DNA of 64,000 nt from Cytobacillus purgationiresistens (GTDB lineage: Bacteria > Bacillota > Bacilli > Bacillales > Cytobacillaceae), in contig NZ_JAUSUB010000011.1 in the NCBI RefSeq assembly GCF_030813235.1, positions 1 through 64,000 of the forward strand, written 5' to 3'. How positions within the stretch are numbered: position 1 is the stretch's first letter; each line of letters begins with the position of its first letter. Shown here piece by piece: positions 9,017 through 17,975 of this stretch. The translations under genes and the position numbers were made by a program. Below the pieces are notes generated by a model. That model was not told where the DNA came from and made no database searches. It was given only the letters and a program-made list of their open reading frames with translations.

Positions 9017-10009
9017 TTAAAACATGGAAGTGCTATGCTTAGGCTGAACTCTTGCTTTTGGATCAATGAATGTTTTTGCATGGCTAACGGCGACTGGTGC
9101 CTCACCGAAACCACAAGCGATTAACTTCACTTTACCATCATAGGTACAGATATCTCCAGCGGCATATACACCTGGAATATTTGTCTCCATTTTTTGGTTT
9201 ACGACTATTGAATTCTTTTCGATGTCAAAGCCCCAATTTTTTATTGGTCCAAGTGAGGACACAAAGCCGTAATTAACGACAACAGCATCTACATCAAATA
9301 CCTCTTTTTCTTCATCTCCAACTTTTTCTAAGATTACTTGCCTAATTCCGTCTTCATCTCCAACTAATTCGGAAGGAATATAAGGTGTCTTAATTTTAAC
9401 CTTAGAATTATTGAGATTGTCAACACTATGCTCATGCGCGCGGAATTTATCTCTGCGATGGACAATGGTTACTTTTTCGGCAATTGGTTCAAGCATCAAT
9501 GCCCAGTCTACAGCTGAATCTCCACCACCGAAGACAACCACTTTTTTGCCAGCAAAGTGATTTAAATCATCGATATAATAATGAAGGTTTTTTCCTTCAT
9601 ATTGTTTTGCACTCTCAAGTTCTAATCGGCGAGGTTGAAAAGCTCCGTTCCCAGCAGTAATAATGACGGATTTGGAATAGTGAACATCCTTATCCGTAAC
9701 TATCTTAAATGTACCATCTGCCAGTTTTTCCAACTCTTCTACTGATTGCTCGAGTGAAACTGTTGGGTCGAATTTAGCCATTTGCTCTTTCAAATTGTCG
9801 ACTAATTCTTGTGCACGAACTTTAGGAAAACCTGCCACATCATAAATGTATTTCTCTGGGTAAAGCGCTGATAATTGACCTCCGAGCTGAGGTAAACTTT
9901 CTATAATATTAACAGAGGCTTGCCTCATACCGCCGTAAAAGGCTGTGAATAGGCCAGTAGGGCCTCCTCCGATTATGGTTATATCATGTATCTTTTGCTC
10001 TGTGCTCAC
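9017..10009 (-). CDS. yumC: Thioredoxin-reductase-like ferredoxin/flavodoxin-NADP+ reductase
   Basis: A 330-residue homodimer-type FNR of the thioredoxin-reductase-like class, moving electrons between NADPH and ferredoxin or flavodoxin. FAD motif [14 protein letters not shown] (residues about 11-24), [24 protein letters not shown] motif [15 protein letters not shown] (about 154-168), and the C-terminal [14 protein letters not shown] and [15 protein letters not shown]. There is no CxxC redox pair, which separates it from thioredoxin reductase. The length equals B. subtilis YumC. It is divergent from yumB across a 480-bp regulatory interval. Confidence 0.93.
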   Translation of the reverse strand: MSTEQKIHDITIIGGGPTGLFTAFYGGMRQASVNIIESLPQLGGQLSALYPEKYIYDVAGFPKVRAQELVDNLKEQMAKFDPTVSLEQSVEELEKLADGTFKIVTDKDVHYSKSVIITAGNGAFQPRRLELESAKQYEGKNLHYYIDDLNHFAGKKVVVFGGGDSAVDWALMLEPIAEKVTIVHRRDKFRAHEHSVDNLNNSKVKIKTPYIPSELVGDEDGIRQVILEKVGDEEKEVFDVDAVVVNYGFVSSLGPIKNWGFDIEKNSIVVNQKMETNIPGVYAAGDICTYDGKVKLIACGFGEAPVAVSHAKTFIDPKARVQPKHSTSMF

Positions 10010-10301
10010 ACTAAATCCCCCCGAGTAATTTAAGTTAGTTTTTATAATTTTAACACAAATGTATGAGATTCTGTAACATTTGTACCTACTATTACAGGTG
10101 CAACAAAGAATTTTTTAATTGTTTAATTAGGTAAAGGTGAAAAGTGGATTTATTTATAAAAAATTGTATAATTCATTGTTTTAATGCCGTATTACTTCTA
10201 TTAAAATGTTTGTTAAAATCAGGTAAGTATTATGGGGATTTTTATTAATTCCCTTCCTTGGATTTACAAAAATCTTAAAATTCTCAAAGTGCGATTTTAG
10301 C

Positions 10302-10330
10302 TTGAAAATCAGGTGGAAAAGGAATAATAT
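10302..10330 (+). promoter_or_regulatory. SigA-type promoter candidate for yumB
   Basis: TTGAAA (10302-10307), a 17-bp spacer, then TAATAT (10325-10330). The interval 10010-10489 is otherwise AT-rich and holds no convincing small gene. The Rex-like site listed separately lies just downstream of this promoter. Confidence 0.5.
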
Positions 10331-10390
10331 GAAGTAGGAGATATAATATTAATTTTTTGTGACATTTTTCGAACATTTTCTTGTCCTTCT

Positions 10391-10408
10391 TCGTGAAGAA
10401 AATCACAA
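10391..10408. promoter_or_regulatory. Rex-like operator upstream of yumB
   Basis: TCGTGA (10391-10396), six bases, then TCACAA (10403-10408). This matches the Rex consensus TTGTGA-N6-TCACAA with one mismatch. It is located between the putative yumB promoter and the yumB start, where binding would block transcription. An extra TTGTGA half-site occurs at 10357-10362. Rex, the NADH/NAD+ sensor, controls type II NADH dehydrogenase genes in Bacillus, so the context fits, but binding is inferred. Confidence 0.5.
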
Positions 10409-10489
10409 ACTTCTTTTTCATAAATAATGAGAAGAAAGTGGAGAATAAGAAGCAATATAAAATAATTTTTAAAGGTGGAAGTGATACAC

Positions 10490-11707
10490 TTGAGAAAGCC
10501 AAAAATCGTTATTTTAGGTGCGGGTTACGGTGGATTAATGACTGCGACTCGTTTGCAAAAAGCAGTAGGAGCTAATGAAGCAGAAATTACCCTAGTCAAC
10601 AAAAATGAATACCACTATGAAACAACATGGCTTCATGAAGCATCAGCAGGTACATTACACCATGACCGTGTTCGTTACGATATTAGTAAGGTCATTGATC
10701 GCAACAAAGTAGAGTTTATTCAAGGTACGGCTGTTGAAATCAAAACTGAAGAGAAGAAAGTTCTCCTTGAAAAAGGTGAATTAGAATATGATTATTTAGT
10801 AGTTGCTCTAGGCGGAGAGTCTGAAACATTCGGTATTAAGGGCTTAAAAGAATACGCTTACTCAATCTCTAACATCAATTCAGCACGCCAAATTCGCGAG
10901 CATATTGAATATCAATTTGCTACTTATAACACAGAAAAAGAAAAAGATGATACACGTCTGACAATCGTTGTTGGCGGAGCAGGATTCACTGGTATCGAAT
11001 TCCTTGGTGAATTAGGAAACCGTATTCCTGAACTATGCAAGGAGTATGATGTTGACTTCGAAAAAGTTAAAATCATCTGTGTAGAAGCAGCACCAATGGT
11101 TCTTCCTGGATTCGATCCTGAGCTTGTTGAATATGCCGTTGCTCACCTAGAGAAAAAAGGTGTTCAATTCCGTATTGGCACAGCGATTAAAGAAGGAACT
11201 CCAGAAGGAATTATCGTTGCTAAAGGTGAAAATGACGTTGAGGAAATCAAAGCTGGCACAGTGATCTGGGCAGCTGGTATCCGCGGAAACGCAATCATTG
11301 AAAAATCAGGTTTTGAAGCAATGCGTGGACGTGTGAAAGTAGAAGCGGATTTAAGAGCCCCAGGACATGATAATGTATTTATTGTTGGAGATAGCTCTCT
11401 AATGATCAATGAAGAAATCAATCGTCCATATCCTCCAACTGCACAAATTGCAATGCAACAAGGAGAAGTGGTAGCACGTAATCTTGCAGCACTTATTCAC
11501 AATAAATCAGAGCTTGAAAGCTTTACGTATGACAATAAGGGTACAGTTTGCTCATTAGGTGAGCACGATGCAATCGGTGTAGCTTTTGGTAAGAAAATGG
11601 TTGGTACAAAAGCTTCATTCATGAAGAAAATGATCGACAACCGTGCGTTATACATGATTGGCGGCGCGTCACTTGTAGCCAAAAAAGGTAAGTTCAACGT
11701 ACTATAA
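10490..11707 (+). CDS. yumB: Type II NADH dehydrogenase-like protein YumB
   Basis: A 405-residue FAD protein of the NDH-2 family, oxidising NADH and reducing menaquinone at the inner face of the membrane. FAD motif [17 protein letters not shown] is at the extreme N-terminus. The NADH motif [16 protein letters not shown] is near residue 165, the NVFIVGDSS motif near 296, and a C-terminal amphipathic segment could attach to the membrane. A TTG start at 10490 is preferred: it follows AAAGGTGG at 10471-10478 and gives the family-like start [12 protein letters not shown]. The alternative is a GTG at 10475 that overlaps the ribosome site. A strong terminator follows. Confidence 0.9.
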   Translation: MRKPKIVILGAGYGGLMTATRLQKAVGANEAEITLVNKNEYHYETTWLHEASAGTLHHDRVRYDISKVIDRNKVEFIQGTAVEIKTEEKKVLLEKGELEYDYLVVALGGESETFGIKGLKEYAYSISNINSARQIREHIEYQFATYNTEKEKDDTRLTIVVGGAGFTGIEFLGELGNRIPELCKEYDVDFEKVKIICVEAAPMVLPGFDPELVEYAVAHLEKKGVQFRIGTAIKEGTPEGIIVAKGENDVEEIKAGTVIWAAGIRGNAIIEKSGFEAMRGRVKVEADLRAPGHDNVFIVGDSSLMINEEINRPYPPTAQIAMQQGEVVARNLAALIHNKSELESFTYDNKGTVCSLGEHDAIGVAFGKKMVGTKASFMKKMIDNRALYMIGGASLVAKKGKFNVL

Positions 11708-11718
11708 TTCATAGACTC

Positions 11719-11759
11719 AAGAGGGAGCAGACTGCTAATTAGTGTGCTCTCTTTTTTTT
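11719..11759 (+). terminator. Rho-independent terminator of yumB
   Basis: AAGAGGGAGCA pairs with TGCTCTCTT around a TA-rich loop and is followed by eight T. Confidence 0.8.
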
Positions 11760-11799
11760 GAAAGATAAGAAAGTATAAGATTTCCATTAGAATGATGTC

Positions 11800-12012
11800 T
11801 CCAGCGCCTATCGCCTATCAAACTTCAGGCCTCCTCCTTTGTGATAAGTCAACATCGGTTCGCTATCGCTCACCCTATTTCCTTTATCGAAAGGAACAAG
11901 TCTGTGTTTGAATGCCAACAGGAATTAGGTCATGCAGACGTTGCTCCACAGGACTTATGGCGCCCTTACTATGCGATCATTGGAGAACAAGGCGCTCGCG
12001 CATTCTAAGTAG
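11800..12012. repeat. Diverged copy of the long intergenic repeat
   Basis: CTCCAGCGCCTATCGCCTATC at the left and GGCGCTCGCGCATTCTAAG at the right form complementary-type ends of a Bacillus-style repeat. Internal text such as AGTCAACATCGGTTCGCTATCGCTCACC is mirrored by the minus-strand copy near 20.4 kb. A frame runs through it into the Nudix gene, but that frame is repeat-derived and not coding. Confidence 0.65.
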
Positions 12013-12037
12013 ATTTCATTTTAAAAGGGGTTTTGGG

Positions 12038-12526
12038 ATGGAACAGAAGAATGAAAGAGGAAAAGTATGGCTGGCGGTTTCAGGACTCCTTATTTCATCT
12101 GATCAAAAATGGCTTGTTGTAAAGAAAAAATATGGCGGGCTAAAGGGGATGTGGTCCCTTCCGGCAGGGTTTGTCAATCCAGGTGAAACAGTTGATGAAG
12201 CGGTAGTTCGCGAGGTGAAAGAGGAAACTGGAATTTCGAGCACCGTCAAGGGGTTAATTGGCATGCGAACAGGGGTCATTAAAGGTGATATTAGTGATAA
12301 TATGATGATTTTTCTTTTGGAAGCAGAAGAACAAAATCTAATCGTACAAGAAGATGAATTATATGATGTCCAATTTATGGATCCTAAGGAATTGATTGAT
12401 AGTGCAGATTCCTCGGTTATGCTGCGTTACATATTGGAAAAGTCTGATGCGGCGCCAAAACTCGGGATTGAAGGCATTGACCCAGGAATACAGTTCGGAT
12501 ATACTGCATATCGGTTATTTTTGTAA
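12038..12526 (+). CDS. Nudix hydrolase
   Basis: A 162-residue cytosolic hydrolase that cleaves nucleoside diphosphates linked to another moiety; the exact substrate cannot be read from sequence. The Nudix box is intact: GFVNPGETVDEAVVREVKEE followed by TGI, about residues 47-69, with the G-x5-E-x7-REV-x-EE-x-G signature. The start at 12038 follows AAAAGGGG at 12023-12030. The longer open frame from 11912 is rejected because it lies in the repeat. It sits between yumB and yuiA and appears to be monocistronic. Confidence 0.87.
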   Translation: MEQKNERGKVWLAVSGLLISSDQKWLVVKKKYGGLKGMWSLPAGFVNPGETVDEAVVREVKEETGISSTVKGLIGMRTGVIKGDISDNMMIFLLEAEEQNLIVQEDELYDVQFMDPKELIDSADSSVMLRYILEKSDAAPKLGIEGIDPGIQFGYTAYRLFL

Positions 12527-12687
12527 TGTTCAGAAATCTTGAGAATAAAAGAGTATTTTTAAGAATGAATAGGTTGTATACGTTTACATAGTTGGTTTTT
12601 ACTAATTTTTGAGGCTTTCCATTTTTCTTATTTTTCTGTATTCTTTAGTTATTATCAGAAAATTCAATTCCAAGGGAGATGAACAAC

Positions 12688-12813
12688 ATGTCAGTAAAAA
12701 CTTTTGAATCTAAAGAATGCATCTATTGCTCAGGTAAAGGATATTTTCAACTAATCCTTGGTGGATCGGAAACATGCGCCTGCTGCGGTGGATCAGGTAA
12801 GAAAAAAGACTAA
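12688..12813 (+). CDS. yuiA: YuiA-like small DnaJ-type zinc-finger protein
   Basis: A 41-residue peptide with two CxxC knuckles inside CIYCSGKGYF and CACCGGSGKK, the CxxCxGxG pattern of DnaJ zinc fingers, so it probably binds one Zn. The ATG is preceded by AAGGGAGATGAACAAC. A tight terminator follows 7 bases after the stop. It lies directly before yuiB and yuiC as in B. subtilis. Function is unknown. Confidence 0.82.
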   Translation: MSVKTFESKECIYCSGKGYFQLILGGSETCACCGGSGKKKD

Positions 12814-12819
12814 ATTATT

Positions 12820-12848
12820 AAAGCTCCGCCAGATAGGCGGAGCTTTTT
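12820..12848 (+). terminator. Rho-independent terminator of yuiA
   Basis: AAAGCTCCGCC pairs with GGCGGAGCTTT over a 5-base loop, followed by TTT. Confidence 0.88.
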
Positions 12849-12946
12849 ATTTGTACATAGAATGATAACTTTTGGCATTTTTTATTGACTCCTTTTTATA
12901 CATTCAGTACACTAAATATTGATGTGCTAAGGGAGGACAAGCTTTT

Positions 12947-13270
12947 ATGCAGATGACCATTTTTATATTGCCGATTTCCATGCTGCTCTTTTTCGTTTTA
13001 TTTTTCGGAATTGGATTTATTTTGAATATGCTATTGAGAATGTCGTGGATCATGGCAGTGATTTACCCATTCATCACGATTTTAATTATTGATAAAGTAC
13101 GTTTTATTGAATATTTTAACAATACAAAAGATTCTTTCTCTAGTCTTTGGACAGAAATAACTAGCTTAGCTATTGCAGATGTTTTGATTTTAAGCAGCGG
13201 GATGGCTGGTGCCATTGTAGCAGGAATTGTTATTAAGATGCTACGCAATAGAGGATATAGAATGTTTTAA
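12947..13270 (+). CDS. yuiB: YuiB family membrane protein
   Basis: A 107-residue, mostly hydrophobic protein with about three membrane segments (roughly 3-25, 29-50 and 74-98) and a basic C-terminus (KMLRNRGYRMF). It matches the YuiB family by length, N-terminal MQMTIFILPISMLLFFVLFF and position between yuiA and yuiC. A GGGAGGACAAG site precedes the ATG. Its role is not known. Confidence 0.82.
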   Translation: MQMTIFILPISMLLFFVLFFGIGFILNMLLRMSWIMAVIYPFITILIIDKVRFIEYFNNTKDSFSSLWTEITSLAIADVLILSSGMAGAIVAGIVIKMLRNRGYRMF

Positions 13271-13279
13271 CTAAAAAGG

Positions 13280-13305
13280 CTCTGCATGCTTATGCAGGGT
13301 TTTTT
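13280..13305 (+). terminator. Probable terminator of yuiB
   Basis: CTCTGCAT (13280-13287) pairs with ATGCAGGG (13292-13299, with one G-T pair) and is followed by TTTTTT. Confidence 0.65.
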
Positions 13306-13497
13306 ATTTTGACATTTTTATAGTAAAAAGCAGTTATATAATCCGTAATATTATAGATGAATTAAGGTGGATTTTCGTTGATGTTGCAGGAATTAAATGA
13401 ATGTGAATTCACCATTTGTTTGTGGCTTCTCTTATAAAATATGAATATTTCTCTGTGAGATGGGAAATGACTATTGTTGGGAGGAGTGAATTTTTAT

Positions 13498-14202
13498 ATG
13501 TTACTTTTAAAAAGATGGACCAAACGAGTGTTGATGTCAACATTGTTTATTGCTGCTTTATTAACGACGTTTCATTCAATTTCCGGTGTGGAGGCAAAAC
13601 AGGTTGTTGATTATGTCAATAAGGATTTAACATTAGAAGCAAACAAGGATGAAGAATGGTTTAAAATGGATCATCCCTTTAAGTCTATGGGGGTTGCTTT
13701 TAAACAACTAAAACATGCAGTAAGTGGAGAATCAAAGATTTCTGCCAGTACAGCGGTTGTGGATGAAATTCCTACATTAGAGGATTCGTTTGATTGGACG
13801 CAATATAATACAAAGGAAGTTATTGCAACAGGCTATACGGCATTTTATGAATCAACAGGCAAGAACCCAGATCACCCTGAGTTTGGGATTACCTATTCAG
13901 GTGTGAAGGTGAAACGGGACTTATATTCTACAGTAGCGGCAGATTTAAATGTATTTCCAATCGGGACCATTCTCTTTATTCCAGACTACGGTTATGGAGT
14001 TGTTGCAGATAAAGGGGGAGCAATCAAAGGTGACAAGCTCGATCTTTACTATGAAACAGTCGATGATGTCTACAATCTATGGGGCAAGAAAACACTAGAA
14101 GTCTTCATCATTTCCATGGGAGATGGCACCTTAACTGAAGAAACACTAACTGAGCTAAACGAAAACGAATCCATGCAAGTATTCAGACAGCAATACAATT
14201 AG
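13498..14202 (+). CDS. yuiC: 3D-domain cell-wall protein YuiC
   Basis: A 234-residue exported protein: basic start and hydrophobic segment ([13 protein letters not shown]... to about residue 33) as signal or anchor, then a C-terminal 3D domain (about 105-218). Conserved landmarks include [32 protein letters not shown] and the Asp-containing [18 protein letters not shown]. The fold resembles MltA/resuscitation-promoting-factor lytic transglycosylases, and B. subtilis YuiC is reported to cleave peptidoglycan. The start is set at 13498, after GGGAGGAG, instead of the in-frame upstream alternative at 13474. Confidence 0.87.
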   Translation: MLLLKRWTKRVLMSTLFIAALLTTFHSISGVEAKQVVDYVNKDLTLEANKDEEWFKMDHPFKSMGVAFKQLKHAVSGESKISASTAVVDEIPTLEDSFDWTQYNTKEVIATGYTAFYESTGKNPDHPEFGITYSGVKVKRDLYSTVAADLNVFPIGTILFIPDYGYGVVADKGGAIKGDKLDLYYETVDDVYNLWGKKTLEVFIISMGDGTLTEETLTELNENESMQVFRQQYN

Positions 14203-14228
14203 AACATATTGCTGCTTAATTAAATTTG

Positions 14229-14260
14229 GGTGCCTGTCACCTACAAATTTCGACAAAATT
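14229..14260. repeat. Half copy of the GGTGACAGGCACC palindrome family
   Basis: GGTGCCTGTCACC (14229-14241) followed by TACAAATTTCGACAAAATT is the reverse-strand form of the motif at 44.2 and 49.5 kb and half of the full palindrome at 22.26 kb. It lies just downstream of yuiC. Confidence 0.7.
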
Positions 14261-14297
14261 GAAGGCAACTCCTTTTGGAGGTTGCCTTCTTTGTTTT
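14261..14297 (+). terminator. Terminator-like hairpin after yuiC
   Basis: GAAGGCAACTCC (14261-14272) pairs with GGAGGTTGCCTTC (14277-14289, one bulged G) over a TTTT loop, followed by TTTGTTTT. Confidence 0.7.
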
Positions 14298-14349
14298 AAG
14301 GTGAGTGGTTCTTGTTGTGTTTGTTCGATGCATGGACTGCGTTGCTGTG

Positions 14350-15162
14350 TTATTTGGGTACCTGAGTTAGTGAGCTGTCTAGTTGATTGTAGTGTTCTGG
14401 ATGCAGGAGTTGAGCGAGCTTGATGGCGCCTTCAAGTAACCGGGGGGAAGGTCTGCAATAGAGTTCCTCCTCGAGAACATAGACTTTGTTACTTTTGATT
14501 GCATCTAGGGCGGACCATCCTGGCCGTTTGTGAAGAATTTTTGGATCGACTTTCTTTCGTCTTACCCCGACCCATGCGAGACAGATAGTATCAGGATTTC
14601 TTTTACGTACATCCTCCCAATCTGTTTGGACATTTGCGATTTTTTGATCCCGAAAGAGATTATGAGCCCCGGCAAGTTCACTGATTTCAGTAAGCCAATT
14701 TACCTCACCTGGCGTAAATACAGGCTTTGGCCACCATTCCCAATAGATAGATGGCTGGCTCTGTATATTTTTTGCAACCCCTTGCATGAGTTGAATTTTT
14801 TTCCGAAACTCATTTGCAGCTTTTTCTCCGACTTCAGGTTCACCTAATGCCTGTGCAACAGAAAGTAAATCCTTCTCTATATCCTCGAGGCCTTGTGGGT
14901 CAAGTATTAAGTAAGGAATATTTCTTTCTTCAAGTCCAGCAATATTCTTTTCCATACCAGGGACACTAAGTGAAGCTAAAACTAAATCTGGATAAACATC
15001 TTCCAGCTTATCCAGATCAATTGATAAATCAGGTCCAAGCCTTGGCAGTGTGTTTATGGCTTCTGGCCAGTCTGAATAATCGTCCACAGCTACAAGCATG
15101 TCTGTCAGGCCCAAATAAGCGACAATTTCAGTGTTGCTTGGGCAAAGCGATGCGATTCTCAT
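14350..15162 (-). CDS. Cobalamin-binding-type periplasmic-fold protein (BtuF-like) without a signal peptide
   Basis: A 270-residue protein of the Fe3+/cobalamin substrate-binding superfamily (two alpha/beta lobes joined by a helix). It begins with MRIASLCPSNTEIVAYLGL and has the DDYSDWP and VYPDLVLASLSVPGMEKN blocks of the first lobe, and a second lobe ending in CRPSPRLLEGAIKLAQLLHP. No signal peptide or lipobox is visible, and no ABC permease is adjacent, so uptake as such is doubtful. It could be a cytosolic corrinoid- or metal-binding relative. The start at 15162 follows GAGAGGAGAAAAACG. Confidence 0.78.
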   Translation of the reverse strand: MRIASLCPSNTEIVAYLGLTDMLVAVDDYSDWPEAINTLPRLGPDLSIDLDKLEDVYPDLVLASLSVPGMEKNIAGLEERNIPYLILDPQGLEDIEKDLLSVAQALGEPEVGEKAANEFRKKIQLMQGVAKNIQSQPSIYWEWWPKPVFTPGEVNWLTEISELAGAHNLFRDQKIANVQTDWEDVRKRNPDTICLAWVGVRRKKVDPKILHKRPGWSALDAIKSNKVYVLEEELYCRPSPRLLEGAIKLAQLLHPEHYNQLDSSLTQVPK

Positions 15163-15186
15163 CGTTTTTCTCCTCTCACCTATCAA

Positions 15187-15666
15187 TTACAATGAAACAA
15201 AATAATGAAGTAGCAAAGTTAAGAATACGCCTGTTAGACCGCCAAAAAGGACTTCAATCGGTTTATGACCTAGTAATTCTTTTAGTTCCTTACGCTTTTC
15301 CTGTTCAGGCTTCTTTGGCCACATTTTCGCTTCAACCATAATTTTATTAAAGTCTGTAACGAGTTGATTTAACACAATTGCCTGTTCACCAGCTTGTCTG
15401 CGCACCCCTGTCGCATCAAACATTGTAATAATCGCGAACATTGCGGAAATGGCAAAAGCCATTGAATCCAAGCCTGCATCTAATGCAACCCCTGTCGATA
15501 AAGCAGTAACCGCAGCAGAATGAGAACTTGGCATACCGCCTGTACTTGTCAGCAAGGACCAATCTAACTTCCTAGTTGCAATAAAGTTAATTGGCACTTT
15601 GACAAACTGTGCAAAGAAGATGGCTGCAAGTGCTGCCCAAAGAGGGAAATTCAAAAATAACTCCAT
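15187..15666 (-). CDS. yuiD: YuiD family membrane protein (divergent PAP2/DUF212)
   Basis: A 159-residue protein with about four membrane segments. It carries the conserved TSTGGMPSSHSAAVTALSTG block (residues about 40-59), which looks like the phosphatase motif of acid phosphatase/vanadium haloperoxidase-related proteins, and FDATGVRRQAGEQA. The start at 15666 yields the known YuiD length. It is encoded upstream of the BtuF-like gene on the same strand with 24 bp between them, and divergent from pepA. Confidence 0.87.
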   Translation of the reverse strand: MELFLNFPLWAALAAIFFAQFVKVPINFIATRKLDWSLLTSTGGMPSSHSAAVTALSTGVALDAGLDSMAFAISAMFAIITMFDATGVRRQAGEQAIVLNQLVTDFNKIMVEAKMWPKKPEQEKRKELKELLGHKPIEVLFGGLTGVFLTLLLHYFVSL

Positions 15667-15976
15667 ATTAATAACCACACTCTCTTCAATCAATTTTTGA
15701 CACCCATCTGTAAATGATTGTCTACAATGGTTACTCCACATGTATCAGGCATCCTGTATAAAATGATGGAAGTTACAGAGATGATCATTAGAGGGATGAG
15801 CAACGCAATCATAGGGGCATATTTTATATTATTAATAGGGTAGCATAAATAAATTACATTTGAAAATTGAACCATACATTTTTTAGTGATATTTAATAAT
15901 AGCTACAAAAGGTTAGAGAGTCGAAATATTGGGTAAAATTCGATATAATAAAGATATATTCTATGGGGGTGAGCTT

Positions 15977-17482
15977 ATGTTTACTGTAAAACAAGAAAGT
16001 CTGTATTCTACAAGCCATGAATGCTTGATTGTAGGTGTATTTGATGCGCCGAATAAATTTGAAGGCAGCCTTGCTAAAGCAGATGAAATATTTGAAGGTC
16101 AACTTAAGGAGTTTGTAAAAAGCGGAGATATCTCTGCAAAGAAGAAAACCATCTCAAAAATACATACGTTTGGAAAGATAGGTGCCAACCGCTTATTGTT
16201 CGTAGGACTTGGCAAGAAAAATGAATATTCATTTGATGTTCTCCGAGAATCACTAGGGAAAGCGTTTAAGGAACTAAAACAATCAAAGCTAGAAGAAACA
16301 GCGATCTATCTGGATTCATTGATAACGGATGAACAGATGGACACACTTGATGCTGCACATGCAGTGGGTGAAGCATTTTCAATGGCAACCTATCAATTCG
16401 AAGGCTATAAGCAAAAATCAAATGAGCCCGATAAAAAAATTGAGAAAATCACCGTTTACACAGAAGCCGATAAAGATGATACCATGGCGGCACTAACGGT
16501 CGGTTATGCTTATGGGAAAGGAACGAATTCAGCAAGAACACTCGTTAACCTTCCGGGCAATATGCTGACAGCTACAGAGATGGCCAAGTATGCTGTGAAG
16601 CTGGCGGATCGTTATGACTTTGAAGTTGAAGTATTGGAAAAGAAAGATCTCATTGAGCTTGGCATGGGTGCCTTTCTGGCTGTTAACCAAGGATCTACGG
16701 AACCTCCTAAAATGATTGTCTTGAAATATCAAGGTAAAGAAAATTGGGATGATGTCATTGGGCTTGTAGGGAAAGGCATTACCTTTGATACAGGTGGATA
16801 TTCAATCAAACCTAAAGATGGAATCGTAGGAATGAAAACGGATATGGGCGGTGCGGCGGCTGTCCTTGGCGCGATGGAGATTATCGGAGAACTGAAGCCT
16901 GAACAAAATGTGGTTGCAGTTATTCCATCAACAGATAATATGATAAGCGGATCTGCCTTTAAGCCTGATGATGTTATTACTTCCATGAGCGGAAAAACAA
17001 TTGAAGTGTTAAACACTGATGCAGAGGGACGTCTAGTCCTCGCAGATGCTATCACTTATGCAAAGCAGCATGGTGCAGACTACTTAATCGATGTCGCAAC
17101 ATTAACGGGCGGAGTCATTGTTGCACTTGGAACGGATACAACGGGTGCAATTGCAAATGACGAAGCTTTATTTGAACAAGTATTAGAAGCATCCTATGAA
17201 GCAGGTGAGCCAATCTGGCGCCTCCCTTTATTTGAAAAAGATAAAGAAAGAATCAGAAATAGCCTAGTGGCGGACTTGAATAATTCACCGGGGCGCGAGG
17301 GACATGCAATTATGGCTGGTGGATTTATTGGTGAATTTGCAGAAGGTACGCCATGGGTCCACCTTGATATTGCTGGTACATCAACGGTTAATAAACCACA
17401 TGATTTAGGACCAGCAGGAGCAACGGGTGTCATGACAAGAACGCTTGCCCTTCTTGTGGAAAGGTTCGAAACAGCTGAATAA
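15977..17482 (+). CDS. pepA: Leucyl aminopeptidase (M17 family)
   Basis: A 501-residue cytosolic metallo-aminopeptidase releasing N-terminal amino acids. The C-terminal catalytic domain has the M17 signature [13 protein letters not shown] (around residue 351) and metal ligands in [14 protein letters not shown] and [14 protein letters not shown]. The start at 15977 follows GGGGGTGAGCTT; upstream codons in the frame are not family-like. It corresponds to B. subtilis YuiE and ends at a pair of terminators. Confidence 0.93.
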   Translation: MFTVKQESLYSTSHECLIVGVFDAPNKFEGSLAKADEIFEGQLKEFVKSGDISAKKKTISKIHTFGKIGANRLLFVGLGKKNEYSFDVLRESLGKAFKELKQSKLEETAIYLDSLITDEQMDTLDAAHAVGEAFSMATYQFEGYKQKSNEPDKKIEKITVYTEADKDDTMAALTVGYAYGKGTNSARTLVNLPGNMLTATEMAKYAVKLADRYDFEVEVLEKKDLIELGMGAFLAVNQGSTEPPKMIVLKYQGKENWDDVIGLVGKGITFDTGGYSIKPKDGIVGMKTDMGGAAAVLGAMEIIGELKPEQNVVAVIPSTDNMISGSAFKPDDVITSMSGKTIEVLNTDAEGRLVLADAITYAKQHGADYLIDVATLTGGVIVALGTDTTGAIANDEALFEQVLEASYEAGEPIWRLPLFEKDKERIRNSLVADLNNSPGREGHAIMAGGFIGEFAEGTPWVHLDIAGTSTVNKPHDLGPAGATGVMTRTLALLVERFETAE

Positions 17483-17491
17483 CCTTTAGAG

Positions 17492-17530
17492 AGCTTGTTG
17501 AGAGAAAACCTTTCCTCAACAAGCTTTTTT
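17492..17530 (+). terminator. Rho-independent terminator of pepA
   Basis: AGCTTGTTGAG (17492-17502) pairs with CTCAACAAGCT (17515-17525), followed by TTTTT. Confidence 0.88.
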
Positions 17531-17542
17531 AAAAATTTTAAG

Positions 17543-17575
17543 ATAGCCCCTTAGTTGAAAGAGGCTATTTTTTTT
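17543..17575 (+). terminator. Second hairpin terminator downstream of pepA
   Basis: ATAGCC (17543-17548) pairs with GGCTAT (17563-17568), followed by eight T. Confidence 0.65.
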
Positions 17576-17685
17576 GTATTCGATGCAATGGTCAATTTGC
17601 CATCTCTATAAATTCACTTCTGCCTATATCATGCGATTTTGCGTAAAAGTCAAATACTTATCAACCTAATGATAAAAAGGAAAAG

Positions 17686-17768
17686 GAAAGTCCAGTGAAA
17701 TCCAAATACTGCTCTATCTTCAGAAAAAAGAGGGAAGAAAGTCCAGTAAAGCGGAATACTACTCTACC
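17686..17768. repeat. Imperfect tandem repeat in the pepA-yuiF interval
   Basis: GAAAGTCCAGT-N-AA...TACTGCTCTAT (17686-17717) recurs as GAAAGTCCAGTAAA...TACTACTCTACC (17737-17768), a 51-bp period. The 400-bp interval 17576-17975 holds no open frame of note. A further CTCTACC copy occurs at 17900-17906 in the yuiF promoter region. Confidence 0.6.
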
Positions 17769-17834
17769 TCAATATAAAGTTCCCCTCTCTCACTTAAGCG
17801 AAAAGCCAGACCTCTTCTGAAAAACACTTTACTA

Positions 17835-17907
17835 TGGTAGAGCGCAGAAGGTTGACAAACCGAATGAAAATGTGATAATTTTATATTCATATTTTATCAC
17901 TCTACCA
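17835..17907 (+). promoter_or_regulatory. yuiF promoter enclosed by inverted repeats
   Basis: TTGACA (17852-17857), a 16-bp spacer and an extended -10 TGTGATAAT (hexamer 17874-17879) form a good SigA promoter about 100 bp before yuiF. It is bracketed by TGGTAGAG (17835-17842) and TCTACCA (17901-17907). A second inverted pair, GTGATAA (17873-17879) and TTATCAC (17894-17900), overlaps the -10. The arrangement looks like a repressor operator or a regulatory hairpin; the binding protein is unknown. Confidence 0.55.
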
Positions 17908-17975
17908 TTTTAGTGAAATAAAGTAAATGTAAGATCACATAGTACTTTTTAATCATCAGAGAGAGGTTTTTCATT

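Noticed and set aside
11912..12037. Upstream extension of the Nudix hydrolase
   Set aside because: This segment belongs to the intergenic repeat and has the wrong composition; a ribosome site precedes 12038.
14226..14423. Plus-strand frame downstream of yuiC
   Set aside because: It spans the palindrome half-copy and a terminator and overlaps the 3' end of the BtuF-like gene; no start signal.
14350..15162. BtuF-like gene as part of a vitamin B12 or siderophore uptake operon
   Set aside because: No signal peptide, permease or ATPase gene accompanies it.
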